From NCBI GenBank assembly GCA_937915725.1, contig CALGGV010000322.1, positions 1 to 18,501 on the forward strand: a stretch of 18,501 nt of DNA, read 5' to 3'. A model generated the notes under the pieces. The model did no database searches. It had not been told where the DNA came from and worked only from the letters and a program-made list of their open reading frames with translations. Positions 1 through 8,277 of this stretch are shown piece after piece. How positions within the stretch are numbered: the first letter of the stretch is position 1; each line of letters opens with the position of its first letter. Origin of the DNA: an uncultured Selenomonadales bacterium. Its GTDB lineage: Bacteria > Bacillota > Negativicutes > Selenomonadales > Selenomonadaceae. Both the position numbers and the translations under genes were made by a program.

Positions 1-115
1 TGCACGGCTGATTGAGTTTCAACGCCTCTGCAAACGCCGCCTCAAATTCTGCCGCGTTATGAACTTGCCAGCCTTTCGCGCCGCAAGATTCAGCGTATTT
101 GACGTAGTCGGGATT
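1..115 (-). pseudogene. Decayed duplicate of the 3' end of the neighbouring ThDP-enzyme gene (partial at window edge)
   Basis: This stretch matches positions 289-403, inside the intact ThDP-enzyme gene, with 7 differences in 115 bases by hand alignment. Read on the minus strand it keeps the frame and encodes the counterpart of residues about 496-533 of the full protein (NPDYVKYAESCGAKGWQV, with His instead of Arg next). Similarity stops abruptly at 115/116, and an in-frame TAA lies a few codons upstream on the minus strand, so no full-length gene is attached. It is a tail fragment left by a tandem duplication or recombination event. Its 3' end lies beyond the window, so whether the last codons survive cannot be seen. 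Confidence 0.8.
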
Positions 116-160
116 AAAAACGCGTAGAATTGATTTTTAGCCGCCTTCAAATTTTTTAAT

Positions 161-192
161 AAAAAAAGTATCTTTGAACGTCAAACGCCGCG
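161..192 (-). terminator. Possible weak intrinsic terminator after the ThDP-enzyme gene
   Basis: On the minus strand, about 40 bases after the ThDP gene stop, a short TTTGA/TCAAA stem with a 3-base loop is followed within a few bases by a run of seven T. The stem is only 5 bp, so this is weak support. Nothing else is recognisable between the gene and the tail duplicate. Confidence 0.3.
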
Positions 193-229
193 TTACGTGC
201 CGATTAGCCGCCTCTACGGGCTTAAAAAA

Positions 230-1888
230 TTAAACTTTAGAAATACTCATTGGCGGATAAATATCGCCGTCAATCACAGCATCGATAATGCACGGCTGAT
301 TGAGTTTCAACGCCTCTGCAAACGCCGCCTCAAATTCTGCCGCATTGCGAACCTGCCAGCCTTTCGCGCCGCAAGATTCAGCGTATTTGACATAATCAGG
401 ATTTTTAATATCCATGTACGCCTGCTCGCCAAAATTCGCCAACAAAAATTTTTTTATGACGTTAAATTCACTGTTGTTGAAAATTACGTAAATGACGGGG
501 ATTTTATTTTTTACGCAAGTTAAAAGTTCAAAGCCCGCCATTAAATAATCACCGTCGCCGCAAGCGCAAATTACCGGTCGCGCAGGATTGGCGCACTTTA
601 CACCGATTGAGCCGTTGACGTGACTTGCCATTGGTCCAAAACTGCCGGGATTTTGATAAATTTGATTCTTGTTCAAATTTAAATACGCGCTAAGCCAAAG
701 CATATGTGCGCCCGCGTCGCCCATAATAATTGCATTTTCCGGCAAATGTTTTGAAATAAGTTGCACAAGATAACCGGGATGTAATTTGCCGTTGCTGAAT
801 TCAGGCAGTTGTTCATCGTGGTGTTTGTTGCGTACCGCCAAATTATTTTCCAGCGCGGGGATATTATTTTTTTCAAGATAAGCAACAAGATTTTCAAGCG
901 CGGGCGCGGCGTCGCTTACAAGGCGAAAATCGCTCGCGTAAACTTTGTCAATTTCGTGTCTGTCAATGTTGATATGGAAAAGCTTTTTGCCGTCGAAAAA
1001 GTTTTGGTTGAATCCGAAAGTAGCATTTTCTGCGAAAGAATTTCCAACCGCCAAAATTATTTTTGAGTCGTGGAAATAATCATTTGCGCCAACATCGCCG
1101 CTCGTTCCAACAATTCCCAATGACAGCGGATTATCTTCAGAAATATAACCTTTGGCGTCCATTGTGCTTACGAAAGGAATTTTCCACGTATTAATTAATT
1201 TTTCCAAAATATTTTTTGCGTCGGAGCGCACGCAACCATAACCGACCATCAACAGCGGCTTATTTTCGTTTTTTAAAACCTGCGCGAAGTTTTTGTTAAA
1301 TTCTGCAGTGGAAATTTCGTCAGCCAAAACTTTTGGAACTGAAACATTTACCGAGCGATAGAAAGGAATTTTGGCAATGGTAACATCTTTCGGTATGTGC
1401 AAATGAACCGGTCCAGGTCTGCCTTCAAACGCCGTATAAATTAATTCTTCCAAAGTTGAAACGGCGTATTTTGCATCTTCCAAAATGACAGATTTTTTTG
1501 TAGTAGCGGCAAACATTGCTTGAGAATCGGGCGTGCGCGAAAGTCCCGTCGATTCATTGAGTGCGCCCTTGCCTCTCATTGCGCGGGAAGTGTAGCCGGT
1601 TATTGCCAACATTGGGATTGAATCTGAATAGGCAACCGCCAAGCCGCTGAAAAGATTGAACGCGCCGGGTCCGCCCGTTGCAAAACATACGCCCAATTTT
1701 TTTGAAAACATTGCATAGCCAGCCGCCATAAATGACGCCGCCTGCTCATTTTGAATTATGACTGTTTTAATTTTTTCAGATTTATTAAGTGCAAGGAGCA
1801 TTGAGGCGTTTACTTGCCCCGAACCACCAAAAACATAATCGACACCAATTTCTTCAAGCACTTTTACAATCGTTTGATTTACGTCCAT
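230..1888 (-). CDS. Thiamine-diphosphate-dependent enzyme of the acetolactate synthase (IlvB-like) superfamily
   Basis: The product has 552 aa, the usual length for three-domain ThDP enzymes (acetolactate synthase, pyruvate oxidase and relatives). Visible marks are the N-terminal Pyr domain with catalytic Glu48 (IIQNEQAASFMAAGYA), a central domain around 190-340, and the C-terminal PP domain with the GDG motif at 444-446 followed 27 residues later by NN (471-472), the ThDP/Mg2+ binding signature. It should be cytoplasmic and act on a 2-oxo acid such as pyruvate, but the substrate cannot be read from sequence. No small regulatory subunit or ilv/leu gene is nearby, which argues against a dedicated branched-chain biosynthetic enzyme. 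The ATG is set by AAGGTGG seven bases upstream. It is last in the minus-strand run, behind a hairpin (1909-1958) that may lower its expression. The family is certain, the reaction is not. Confidence 0.85.
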   Translation of the reverse strand: MDVNQTIVKVLEEIGVDYVFGGSGQVNASMLLALNKSEKIKTVIIQNEQAASFMAAGYAMFSKKLGVCFATGGPGAFNLFSGLAVAYSDSIPMLAITGYTSRAMRGKGALNESTGLSRTPDSQAMFAATTKKSVILEDAKYAVSTLEELIYTAFEGRPGPVHLHIPKDVTIAKIPFYRSVNVSVPKVLADEISTAEFNKNFAQVLKNENKPLLMVGYGCVRSDAKNILEKLINTWKIPFVSTMDAKGYISEDNPLSLGIVGTSGDVGANDYFHDSKIILAVGNSFAENATFGFNQNFFDGKKLFHINIDRHEIDKVYASDFRLVSDAAPALENLVAYLEKNNIPALENNLAVRNKHHDEQLPEFSNGKLHPGYLVQLISKHLPENAIIMGDAGAHMLWLSAYLNLNKNQIYQNPGSFGPMASHVNGSIGVKCANPARPVICACGDGDYLMAGFELLTCVKNKIPVIYVIFNNSEFNVIKKFLLANFGEQAYMDIKNPDYVKYAESCGAKGWQVRNAAEFEAAFAEALKLNQPCIIDAVIDGDIYPPMSISKV

Positions 1889-1908
1889 ATAATCGCCACC
1901 TTCAAATT

Positions 1909-1958
1909 TAAAAAGTGGTTAGTGGAAAGTTTTTCGGCTAACCACTAACCACTAAAAA
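1909..1958 (-). terminator. 12-bp perfect hairpin between the DJ-1 and ThDP genes, terminator- or attenuator-like
   Basis: Arms AGTGGTTAGTGG (1914-1925) and CCACTAACCACT (1942-1953) pair perfectly around a 16-base loop. On the minus strand the stem is followed by TTTTT, so it could stop or attenuate transcription entering the ThDP gene, whose start codon is about 20 bases further on. The arms are built from a repeated CTAACCA unit resembling the repeats at 14184 and 14977. Confidence 0.55.
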
Positions 1959-1982
1959 TTTACGACTTAAATTTTTACGAAA

Positions 1983-3428
1983 TTATTTACCAAGTTTTTT
2001 GAGTACTTCAACAATTTTATCGCCGTAAGCAATGGAAGATTCAACTGAAGTACCGGTAATGAAGGGGTGATCATAATAAACTTGCGGATCTTCACGATTG
2101 GCATTGATACGAGCGATGCACGCGCCGTTAGGTCCAACTGCGTCACGAACTAAATCTTCAATAGGCCATTGGAAACCGGGTGTTACAACGTCAGTAGCAA
2201 GGTCTTTTTCGCCGCCGTAAACTTCATAAACCATTTTCATACCGGGTCCGTAGAAATCCCATGCACGCGGATGAGCTGTAATTTTCTTTCCGTAAATGAT
2301 AGATTTATAATCATTTTCGGGGTCGCGCAGGAATACCAAAGTTGAAACAGCGTAGCAGAGCGCGGCAACAATTTTACCGGTTTTATAAGCACGCATAATC
2401 AACTGATGAAGTTCCCAACAATTAGCCATATCAAGATTTGCGCCGGGACCGCCTGTCAAAACGATAGCATCATAATCGTCCATATTAACTTCAGTAAATT
2501 TTTTGGGGTGCGCCCATTCTTCGCCGTCAACCAATTCTTTGCAACGATCGCAAACCCATTCAGGATTTGTTTTGACATTTTGAACAGGATCAACAAAGTT
2601 AGGATCAACGCTGATTTTAAAAGGAAGGGGTTTTTTGCCTTGAGGAGTTGCAAGCGTTACTTCAAAGCCTGCTTTTTTACAAGCGTCCCAAGGTGCTTGA
2701 AGTTCTTCCGCCCATGAGCCGTAATTTGTAGCAATAATTAAAACTTTTGCCATTTTGTTACCTCCAGTAGAAGTAGATATATTTTGTAAACGCCTTTCGG
2801 CGATACATTCTTTTTCTTCAAGGATTTTAATTTTTTCCTCAAGCATATCAATTCGGTTGTTGAGGAAATTTAAAATTTCTCCGCAGTTAAGCAAGCTGAT
2901 AATTCTTTGGGCAAATGCAACGTGATCGCCGCCCGTTCGCGCAGTAACCAAATTGCCGTCAACTACAACATCTTCATCGACGTAATTAATTCCCATAAGT
3001 TTTGCGTCGCCGATTAAATTGTTATGTACGACCATTTTGCGCCCTTTGACAAGTTCAGAAATTGGAGCCATAAGCCACGCGCCGTGACAAATTATCCCCT
3101 TGATAATTTTTTTGTCTGCAAACGCTTTTTTCAGAAATTCGCAAGCCGGCGGAAGTTTTTTTGTATCTTCGGTGTAGCGCAACCTGTCTGCAACATAACC
3201 GGCAGGAACAATAATCGCCGCGTATTCTTTAAGGTCGGCATTTTCAAAACTTTCATTGACTTTTAAAGGTTTGCGCTCTTCGTGTCCTGTAAAAGTTAAT
3301 TCAGCATTGCCCCAAAGTCTTGTCAAAAAATGAACTTCCAAGCCCGCCAATTTGAAACATTTGGAATAATAATCAATTTCCGGTTCGTAAAAATCACTTT
3401 CAATCAAGACGCCTACTTTGTTTCGCAA
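1983..3428 (-). CDS. Tandem DJ-1/PfpI-family (class I glutamine amidotransferase-like) protein
   Basis: The product has 481 aa with two DJ-1/PfpI domains. Domain 1 (about 1-185) has the acidic EPE segment at 15-17 and the nucleophile elbow IICHGAW with Cys114. Domain 2 (226-481) has EEL near 241-243 and AALCYAV with Cys358, where Tyr replaces the usual His after Cys. The linker (about 186-224) is charged and probably coiled coil (NFLNNRIDMLEEKIKILEEK). The family includes glyoxalases/deglycases, chaperones and hydratases; no specific reaction can be assigned. The start is TTG, one base after the kinase stop codon, and the DJ-1 fold begins immediately, so translation is probably coupled. A strong Shine-Dalgarno lies inside the frame before Met226 (see the internal start feature), so domain 2 may also be made alone. 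There is no signal peptide, so it is cytoplasmic. Confidence 0.85.
   Translation of the reverse strand: MRNKVGVLIESDFYEPEIDYYSKCFKLAGLEVHFLTRLWGNAELTFTGHEERKPLKVNESFENADLKEYAAIIVPAGYVADRLRYTEDTKKLPPACEFLKKAFADKKIIKGIICHGAWLMAPISELVKGRKMVVHNNLIGDAKLMGINYVDEDVVVDGNLVTARTGGDHVAFAQRIISLLNCGEILNFLNNRIDMLEEKIKILEEKECIAERRLQNISTSTGGNKMAKVLIIATNYGSWAEELQAPWDACKKAGFEVTLATPQGKKPLPFKISVDPNFVDPVQNVKTNPEWVCDRCKELVDGEEWAHPKKFTEVNMDDYDAIVLTGGPGANLDMANCWELHQLIMRAYKTGKIVAALCYAVSTLVFLRDPENDYKSIIYGKKITAHPRAWDFYGPGMKMVYEVYGGEKDLATDVVTPGFQWPIEDLVRDAVGPNGACIARINANREDPQVYYDHPFITGTSVESSIAYGDKIVEVLKKLGK
2751..2765 (-). promoter_or_regulatory. Internal ribosome binding site and start codon for the second DJ-1 domain
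   Basis: GGAGG (2761-2765) stands seven bases before an ATG (2751-2753) that opens domain 2 as MAKVLIIATNYGSW, a typical DJ-1 N-terminus. No stop codon separates it from domain 1. The ancestral state was probably two adjacent genes. The present frame allows both a 481-aa fusion and a 256-aa free domain 2. Confidence 0.65.
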
Positions 3429-3429
3429 A

Positions 3430-3843
3430 TTAATTCACCGCCTCGTCAAGATTTTTTATCGCTATTAAATGATTCTTGCCGTTTTCAAATTTGTATTCAA
3501 TTTTATCCATTATGGTTGTATAAAGGAAAATCCCAAGTCCGCCAATGCCGCGTTCATCAATTTCGGCGTCAATATCGACTTCCGGTTTTTCTTCAAGCGG
3601 ATTGTAGGGCGTGCCGGCGTCAACAAATTCAAAACGCAATTCATTATTCAAAAATTCGCACGAAATATAAAGTTTTGCGGAATTTGAATAATCGATTATG
3701 TTTACCAAAATTTCTTCAGAGCAAACTTTCAAACGATTTATCCATTTTTCGTCGCTTATGTACTTTTTAATTTCGTCGGTAATTCTTGAGAGCATTTGCG
3801 GCAAAAGTTTACGCTCGGTGGGATATTCCAAATTTTTAAGCAT
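3430..3843 (-). CDS. RsbW/SpoIIAB-like anti-sigma factor serine kinase (HATPase_c)
   Basis: The product has 137 aa, the size of stand-alone RsbW-type kinases. GHKL ATPase marks are the N-box EEILVNI (43-49, Asn48), the G1 box DAGTP (75-79) and the glycine-rich lid RGIGGLG (98-104). In partner switching such a kinase phosphorylates a serine on its STAS antagonist and sequesters a target, classically a sigma factor. It sits directly after the STAS gene: its ATG is three bases past that gene's TGA, and GAGGAA in the last STAS codons serves as Shine-Dalgarno, so the two are probably made in balanced amounts. No sigma factor gene is visible, so its target is unknown. Confidence 0.85.
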   Translation of the reverse strand: MLKNLEYPTERKLLPQMLSRITDEIKKYISDEKWINRLKVCSEEILVNIIDYSNSAKLYISCEFLNNELRFEFVDAGTPYNPLEEKPEVDIDAEIDERGIGGLGIFLYTTIMDKIEYKFENGKNHLIAIKNLDEAVN

Positions 3844-3846
3844 AGC

Positions 3847-4167
3847 TCATTCCTCAAATTTGTCTTGAATCGTCAAGAATTTATCGAACCCTGTCATTTT
3901 GAAAACGTCAATGACTTCTTCAGAGGCTCCGACCAAATAAACCTTAACATTTGCGCCGAGTTTTTGTTTAGCGAAAACAACTGCGCGAAGTCCCGCGCTT
4001 GCGATATATTCCAATTCATCAGCGTAGAAAACCAACTGTTTAACTTCGGTTTTACGTTCAATCACTGTTTTAAGTTCGTTCATAAGCTCCGGAGCGATTG
4101 AGGCGTCAATGTGCCCATGAAGTTTAACTTTGCTGACTTCGCCAATTTCCATTACATAATTTGCCAT
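3847..4167 (-). CDS. STAS-domain anti-sigma factor antagonist (SpoIIAA/RsbV-like)
   Basis: The product has 106 aa and is a single STAS domain. The phospho-acceptor region reads EYIASAGLRAV, with Ser57 at the position phosphorylated in SpoIIAA/RsbV; the C-terminal helix follows (GFDKFLTI). Unphosphorylated protein would bind the kinase encoded next door and release the kinase's target; the SpoIIE-like phosphatase two genes upstream would reset it. An AGGAG-type site lies eight bases before the ATG, and only 12 bases separate it from the AGE-enzyme stop, which argues for one transcript. A second, broken STAS gene lies at 12004-12336. Confidence 0.88.
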   Translation of the reverse strand: MANYVMEIGEVSKVKLHGHIDASIAPELMNELKTVIERKTEVKQLVFYADELEYIASAGLRAVVFAKQKLGANVKVYLVGASEEVIDVFKMTGFDKFLTIQDKFEE

Positions 4168-4179
4168 AAAATTTTCTCC

Positions 4180-5994
4180 TCAACTTTCAGTCGGTACGAT
4201 TCTGACTTTAATTTTTGGGCGATGATCAAGCGGCGGAAGTTTAACAGTGAAAGTTTCAGCGTTAAAATAATTCCACGGCTTGCCGTCAATTTCGACTGAT
4301 TCAATTTTGCAACTGCCTTTTGGCAAAATATCCGGCTGGACGTGTAAAAGATTATCTTCGCCGAAACCATTTACCAGCGGCTTGAAATATAAATCGAGCG
4401 GTTTTTTGGTATGCAAAAGATTGATATAAACTGCGCTCAAAAATGCAAGTTCGATTGAATGATAACAAGCCATTGAGTGAGAACCCTTGAGGCGTTCGTT
4501 GCCGGTAAGGAAAGGAATGCCATTATTTAAAACGTTGAAATAAACTGCGCCGTCGTCATGATCAAGGAAATAAGCATTGTAAAACGCCGCAGAAATTCTA
4601 GCCAAATTTAAATATTCCGGCTTTTTCAAGCAACCGTACAAAATTTGGTAAGCTAAAATTCCCTGTTCTTGTTGCCACCAAGCTTTTCTGTCGTGCCATG
4701 CAAAACGGTAACAAGTTTCGCCTTCACGAAGTTTACGCTCCATAACGTCGTACCAGCCGCCGCGCCTTGTATCCATTCCGACTGTCGGCATAATTTCAGC
4801 AATTTTTTCAGCAAAGTTTACATATTTATCTTTTGCAACCGCGCTGTTAATTCTCATCAAATTCCACGCAATTTTTAAATTATGACCAACTACGCCGCGA
4901 TTTTGTTGCCAACCCCAAGTTTCGTCGTGGCTCCAATCGTCGTAGAATTTTTCTTGTACAAACGGGCTGTTGTCATAATCTTTGAAATGTTCTTCGATAC
5001 AATCTGCCGTGTATTCCAGAAAATCTTTGTACTTGTCTTCCATTGTCGCAAGGTACAAATTAATCAAATAAGCCGGAGCATGATCGCCTACCGAGTTCCA
5101 ATTTTTGCGCCCGACGTTGCGTCCGAGTGATTCACTTTTTGGGTCGAAAGTTACGGGGTCAATGTGCGAATAGTAGCCGCCTTTTTCCCTGTCAATGAAA
5201 AACTTGTCGAACAAACTAATTGTCATACGAATATCACGCATAATTGCGGGGTCGCCGTTGAGTCTGTAAGTTTGAGTAGGACCGGCTAAGGCGTAAATTT
5301 GCTCGTACATTGGAATTGCTTCAATATCGTCATCAAATTCTGAAGTGAAAAGCTTGTGCTCCTTGTCGCCTTGCACGTCTATTCCGTGATACCAATAAAC
5401 TACATTTTCATCAATATCATAAAATCTCATATGGTCGCGCAGATATTGTGTACCTTTTTCGGCAACTTCCAAAAATCTGTCTTCGCCGGTAAGCATATAC
5501 GCGCTAGCCATACCGTAAATCATACGGGAAATTGTATCTGTTTCTTGACGAAAATCGGGCTTGCGTACGCCATCCAATGTTAAGCGCGTGCGATATTGGC
5601 GGTAGTCAATTTCGCCGTTGGGAAATTCTGCCTTAATGTAAAAATCTGCAATGCTGCGCGCTTGATTAATCCACCAGTCAGCCTCTTCAAAGCGCATTTC
5701 TTCAGGCTTGCGTCCCGGAAAATCCATATAGGACGCCTCAAAATGTGTACCGCCTTCATCGGGGTAATAAATCCCGTAAACAAAAATCATTTGCCCGTCG
5801 CGCAGGAGTTTTTCAACTTGTCCCGTGCAGTCGCGGTAAGGCTCATCCAAATTTCTAACTATCCGGGCGTAAAAATTATCCGACAACTTGAATTTGACTT
5901 CGTCGCCGGCAAAAGTTTTTATAACGCCGCTGCGCGTTGCCGAATCGTAACTTTGGCAAAAACCGCCAATAGTATCTGAAAACTCAAATTTCAC
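4180..5994 (-). CDS. Long AGE-family (N-acylglucosamine 2-epimerase-like) sugar epimerase/isomerase
   Basis: The product has 604 aa, against roughly 400 for ordinary AGE or cellobiose epimerases. The central (alpha/alpha)6-barrel (about 105-530) carries the family segments GHNLKIAWNL (370-379), RRGGWYDV, WHDRKAWWQQEQ (433-444) and KGSHSMACYHS (503-513), whose His and Glu/Asp residues are the likely catalytic and binding set. An extra beta-rich N-terminal region (about 1-95) and a C-terminal beta region (about 540-604) flank it. The substrate is unknown; members epimerise or isomerise free sugars such as N-acetylglucosamine, mannose or cellobiose. I chose the GTG at 5992-5994, because AGGAG stands eight bases before it; the TTG six bases further upstream would leave only two bases of spacing. 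It lies between the phosphatase and the STAS/kinase pair. Confidence 0.82.
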   Translation of the reverse strand: MKFEFSDTIGGFCQSYDSATRSGVIKTFAGDEVKFKLSDNFYARIVRNLDEPYRDCTGQVEKLLRDGQMIFVYGIYYPDEGGTHFEASYMDFPGRKPEEMRFEEADWWINQARSIADFYIKAEFPNGEIDYRQYRTRLTLDGVRKPDFRQETDTISRMIYGMASAYMLTGEDRFLEVAEKGTQYLRDHMRFYDIDENVVYWYHGIDVQGDKEHKLFTSEFDDDIEAIPMYEQIYALAGPTQTYRLNGDPAIMRDIRMTISLFDKFFIDREKGGYYSHIDPVTFDPKSESLGRNVGRKNWNSVGDHAPAYLINLYLATMEDKYKDFLEYTADCIEEHFKDYDNSPFVQEKFYDDWSHDETWGWQQNRGVVGHNLKIAWNLMRINSAVAKDKYVNFAEKIAEIMPTVGMDTRRGGWYDVMERKLREGETCYRFAWHDRKAWWQQEQGILAYQILYGCLKKPEYLNLARISAAFYNAYFLDHDDGAVYFNVLNNGIPFLTGNERLKGSHSMACYHSIELAFLSAVYINLLHTKKPLDLYFKPLVNGFGEDNLLHVQPDILPKGSCKIESVEIDGKPWNYFNAETFTVKLPPLDHRPKIKVRIVPTES

Positions 5995-6024
5995 AATCAA
6001 CGCTCCTTTTCAAAATTCTTCGTG

Positions 6025-6033
6025 ATTCTAGCA
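6025..6033 (-). promoter_or_regulatory. Possible extended -10 promoter upstream of the AGE-enzyme gene
   Basis: The minus strand reads TGC-TAGAAT, an extended -10 element, about 30 bases before the AGE start codon. No good -35 box is seen at 16-18 bp. It would allow the AGE-STAS-kinase-DJ-1 genes to be transcribed apart from the phosphatase gene, which ends at 6061. Confidence 0.35.
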
Positions 6034-6060
6034 TAATTATTTTTCAAATGTTGTAAATCT

Positions 6061-8277
6061 TTATTTAATGTAGCGTACGGCAAGCATTGTAATATCATCA
6101 GATTGTTCAGCCGCGCCTACGTGTTTTTCTAAATCTGCGCGAATATCTTGCAAAATTTTTTCAAGCGGTTCTTGAATATCAAGGGAACTCAAACAATTAA
6201 GTAACCTTTTTTCGCCGTATTGATTGTTATCTATATCCATTGCCTCTGTTACGCCGTCAGTGTACAAATAAATTAAATCGCCCGCGTCAATTTGAATTTC
6301 CTGCTGAACAAAATCAATACCTTCAATCATTCCCAAAACGCAATTTCTCTTCACGTCCAAATATTCAAACTTGCCCGTTGCCTTGTGATAGATAACGGGC
6401 GGGTTGTGTCCGCCGTTCACGAAAATAAATCTGCCGGTTTTTAAATCCAACATTCCCATAAAAACCGTAACAAACATCATTTCTTCATTGTCTTGACAAA
6501 GTTGCTGATTGGCAAGCGTCATTAACGCCGCAAAATCGTCGGGATTATTCATTGTCATTGCAAAATTTTTCAAGATAGTTTTGCTCCTTGACATAAACAA
6601 CGCCGCCGGTACGCCCTTGCCGGAAACGTCAGCCATTGTTACAACCAAATGATTTTCGTCCAGTAAGTAAAAATCGTAGAAATCGCCGCCGACTGCCTTA
6701 GCCGCGTGCATCGTTGCGAAAATGTCAAAATCTGCGCGCCCAAAATTAAAATCGTGCGGTAACATTCCAATTTGAATATTGGTTGCAACGTTTAATTCGG
6801 TTGCAATTTTTTGTTTTTCGGCAGTAACTTTTGTAAGATTATTCATATATTCTTGAAGTTCGGAAGTCATAACATTAAAACAAGTTGCAAGGTGTTCAAT
6901 TTCGTCGCCGGTATGAATTTCAATTTTTTCATCAAATTTGCCGCTTGAAATTTCCCTTACCTTGTCTGCAAGTTCCAAAAGCGGACGCGCCAAAGATTTT
7001 GAAAGTTTGTTTCCGAAATATCCTACAACCGCAATAATTATGACAATCGCCACGCAAATTAAAAGCATAGTTTCAAAAATTCGCTCGCCAATAGCTTGTG
7101 CTTGAATTTGAGTTTCCGCGCTGATAAACTCTCTATTTTCTTCCAAAAATTTTTTAACGACGTCATCTTCTATCGCTATACCAAAACTCCAGCCGGTAGC
7201 TTTTATTGGCGCAAAAGTAACTATATAATTTGTATCGTCGATTGTAATATTGAGACTGCCTTCAATTCCTTTCAGCATTTCCTTAGCCACTAAAGCTACA
7301 TTTAAATTTTCACTTTGGCGTAAGTCTTTTTGATTCGCAACTGAAATTATTGAAAGTTCGTTGTCTTGCATTTGTGAAAAAAGTATGTGCCCTTCATTAT
7401 CCAAGACAAAACAAAAACCGCCGCCTGCAATGTTGGTGTTCAAAACTAAATCGCTTACTCTGTCCAAACTTGCGCCAATTCCAACTACACCCGCAAATTC
7501 GCCGTTATTGTAGTAATAAGGCATCGCGCAGGAAATAGCCAAATTGCCTTCGCGCCCGCCTTGATAAGGATGAGTAAAAAATAATTTGCCTTCAGATTCT
7601 GCGCGGCTGAACCACGGACGCTCATAAAAATTAAAAGTTTGCGCCCGCGCTTGAGTTTTATCAGGAAAAGCCCATTCCGGCAATTTATTATCAACTTCAA
7701 TGATAAAGCCGCTGTTCGACGCAATGTAAGGCGTAATGCTTAAACCGTTGCCCACCCATTCGGCAAGCCCAATCATCATATCCTGTACATTTGCCATTAA
7801 TCCAATTTCATTTTGAATCGCAGGACTGCTTAAAAAATCCGGCGCGTAGAAAAGCCACGCTTCATAATGTTCGCCGTCGCCGTCATTGGGATTTGCTTCT
7901 TTGATATTGCGGTAAGGATATGCTGAAGGATTATTCATTACCCTTGTAACTTCACGTTGAATAACTTCGACGCTGCCTTTGAAATCTTCAAGCTCCATGT
8001 TAATTAAATGTGATCTTTCACGCGCAAGAGTTTTAAGATATTCATGAGTCGAACGCTCGATTATTTTGTTTGAATTTTTAATGGCAAATTCGCCAATTTT
8101 TTCGCCGGTGTCAATAGCATCTGAGCGCACGCCGAACATTCCATACAAAGTTACAAAAGTTAAAATCAGTATGGAAAAACCACTGCACATAAAAACAAGC
8201 CGCCTAAGTTTGCGGCGAATAGTTTTATTGTTTCGTGCGTTTATTTTTTCAAAAATTTCCTTAAGTTTATTGTTCAC
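6061..8277 (-). CDS. Membrane sensor phosphatase: extracytoplasmic Cache-like domain, HAMP, SpoIIE/PP2C
   Basis: The product has 738 aa. A first membrane helix at about 27-49 and a second at about 404-422 enclose a roughly 350-residue outside domain whose form (NFYERPWFSRAESEGKLFFTHPY, later GVVGIGASLD) fits a double Cache sensor. A HAMP domain follows (about 421-478) and then a short helical linker. The PP2C/SpoIIE domain has its metal-binding motifs: GGDFYD (530), DVSGKG (550), GGHNPP (622), YTDGVTEA (about 672) and DDIT (727). It should dephosphorylate a phospho-STAS protein in response to an extracellular ligand; the obvious substrate is encoded two genes downstream. I chose the GTG at 8275-8277: GAGG stands eight bases before it, while the TTG at 8281-8283 would leave two. 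The ligand is unknown. Confidence 0.88.
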   Translation of the reverse strand: MNNKLKEIFEKINARNNKTIRRKLRRLVFMCSGFSILILTFVTLYGMFGVRSDAIDTGEKIGEFAIKNSNKIIERSTHEYLKTLARERSHLINMELEDFKGSVEVIQREVTRVMNNPSAYPYRNIKEANPNDGDGEHYEAWLFYAPDFLSSPAIQNEIGLMANVQDMMIGLAEWVGNGLSITPYIASNSGFIIEVDNKLPEWAFPDKTQARAQTFNFYERPWFSRAESEGKLFFTHPYQGGREGNLAISCAMPYYYNNGEFAGVVGIGASLDRVSDLVLNTNIAGGGFCFVLDNEGHILFSQMQDNELSIISVANQKDLRQSENLNVALVAKEMLKGIEGSLNITIDDTNYIVTFAPIKATGWSFGIAIEDDVVKKFLEENREFISAETQIQAQAIGERIFETMLLICVAIVIIIAVVGYFGNKLSKSLARPLLELADKVREISSGKFDEKIEIHTGDEIEHLATCFNVMTSELQEYMNNLTKVTAEKQKIATELNVATNIQIGMLPHDFNFGRADFDIFATMHAAKAVGGDFYDFYLLDENHLVVTMADVSGKGVPAALFMSRSKTILKNFAMTMNNPDDFAALMTLANQQLCQDNEEMMFVTVFMGMLDLKTGRFIFVNGGHNPPVIYHKATGKFEYLDVKRNCVLGMIEGIDFVQQEIQIDAGDLIYLYTDGVTEAMDIDNNQYGEKRLLNCLSSLDIQEPLEKILQDIRADLEKHVGAAEQSDDITMLAVRYIK

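Noticed and set aside
197..523. Plus-strand open frame opposite the 3' end of the ThDP gene
   Set aside because: It lies antisense to an unmistakable enzyme gene and its translation has no family features; such shadows occur opposite nearly every gene here.
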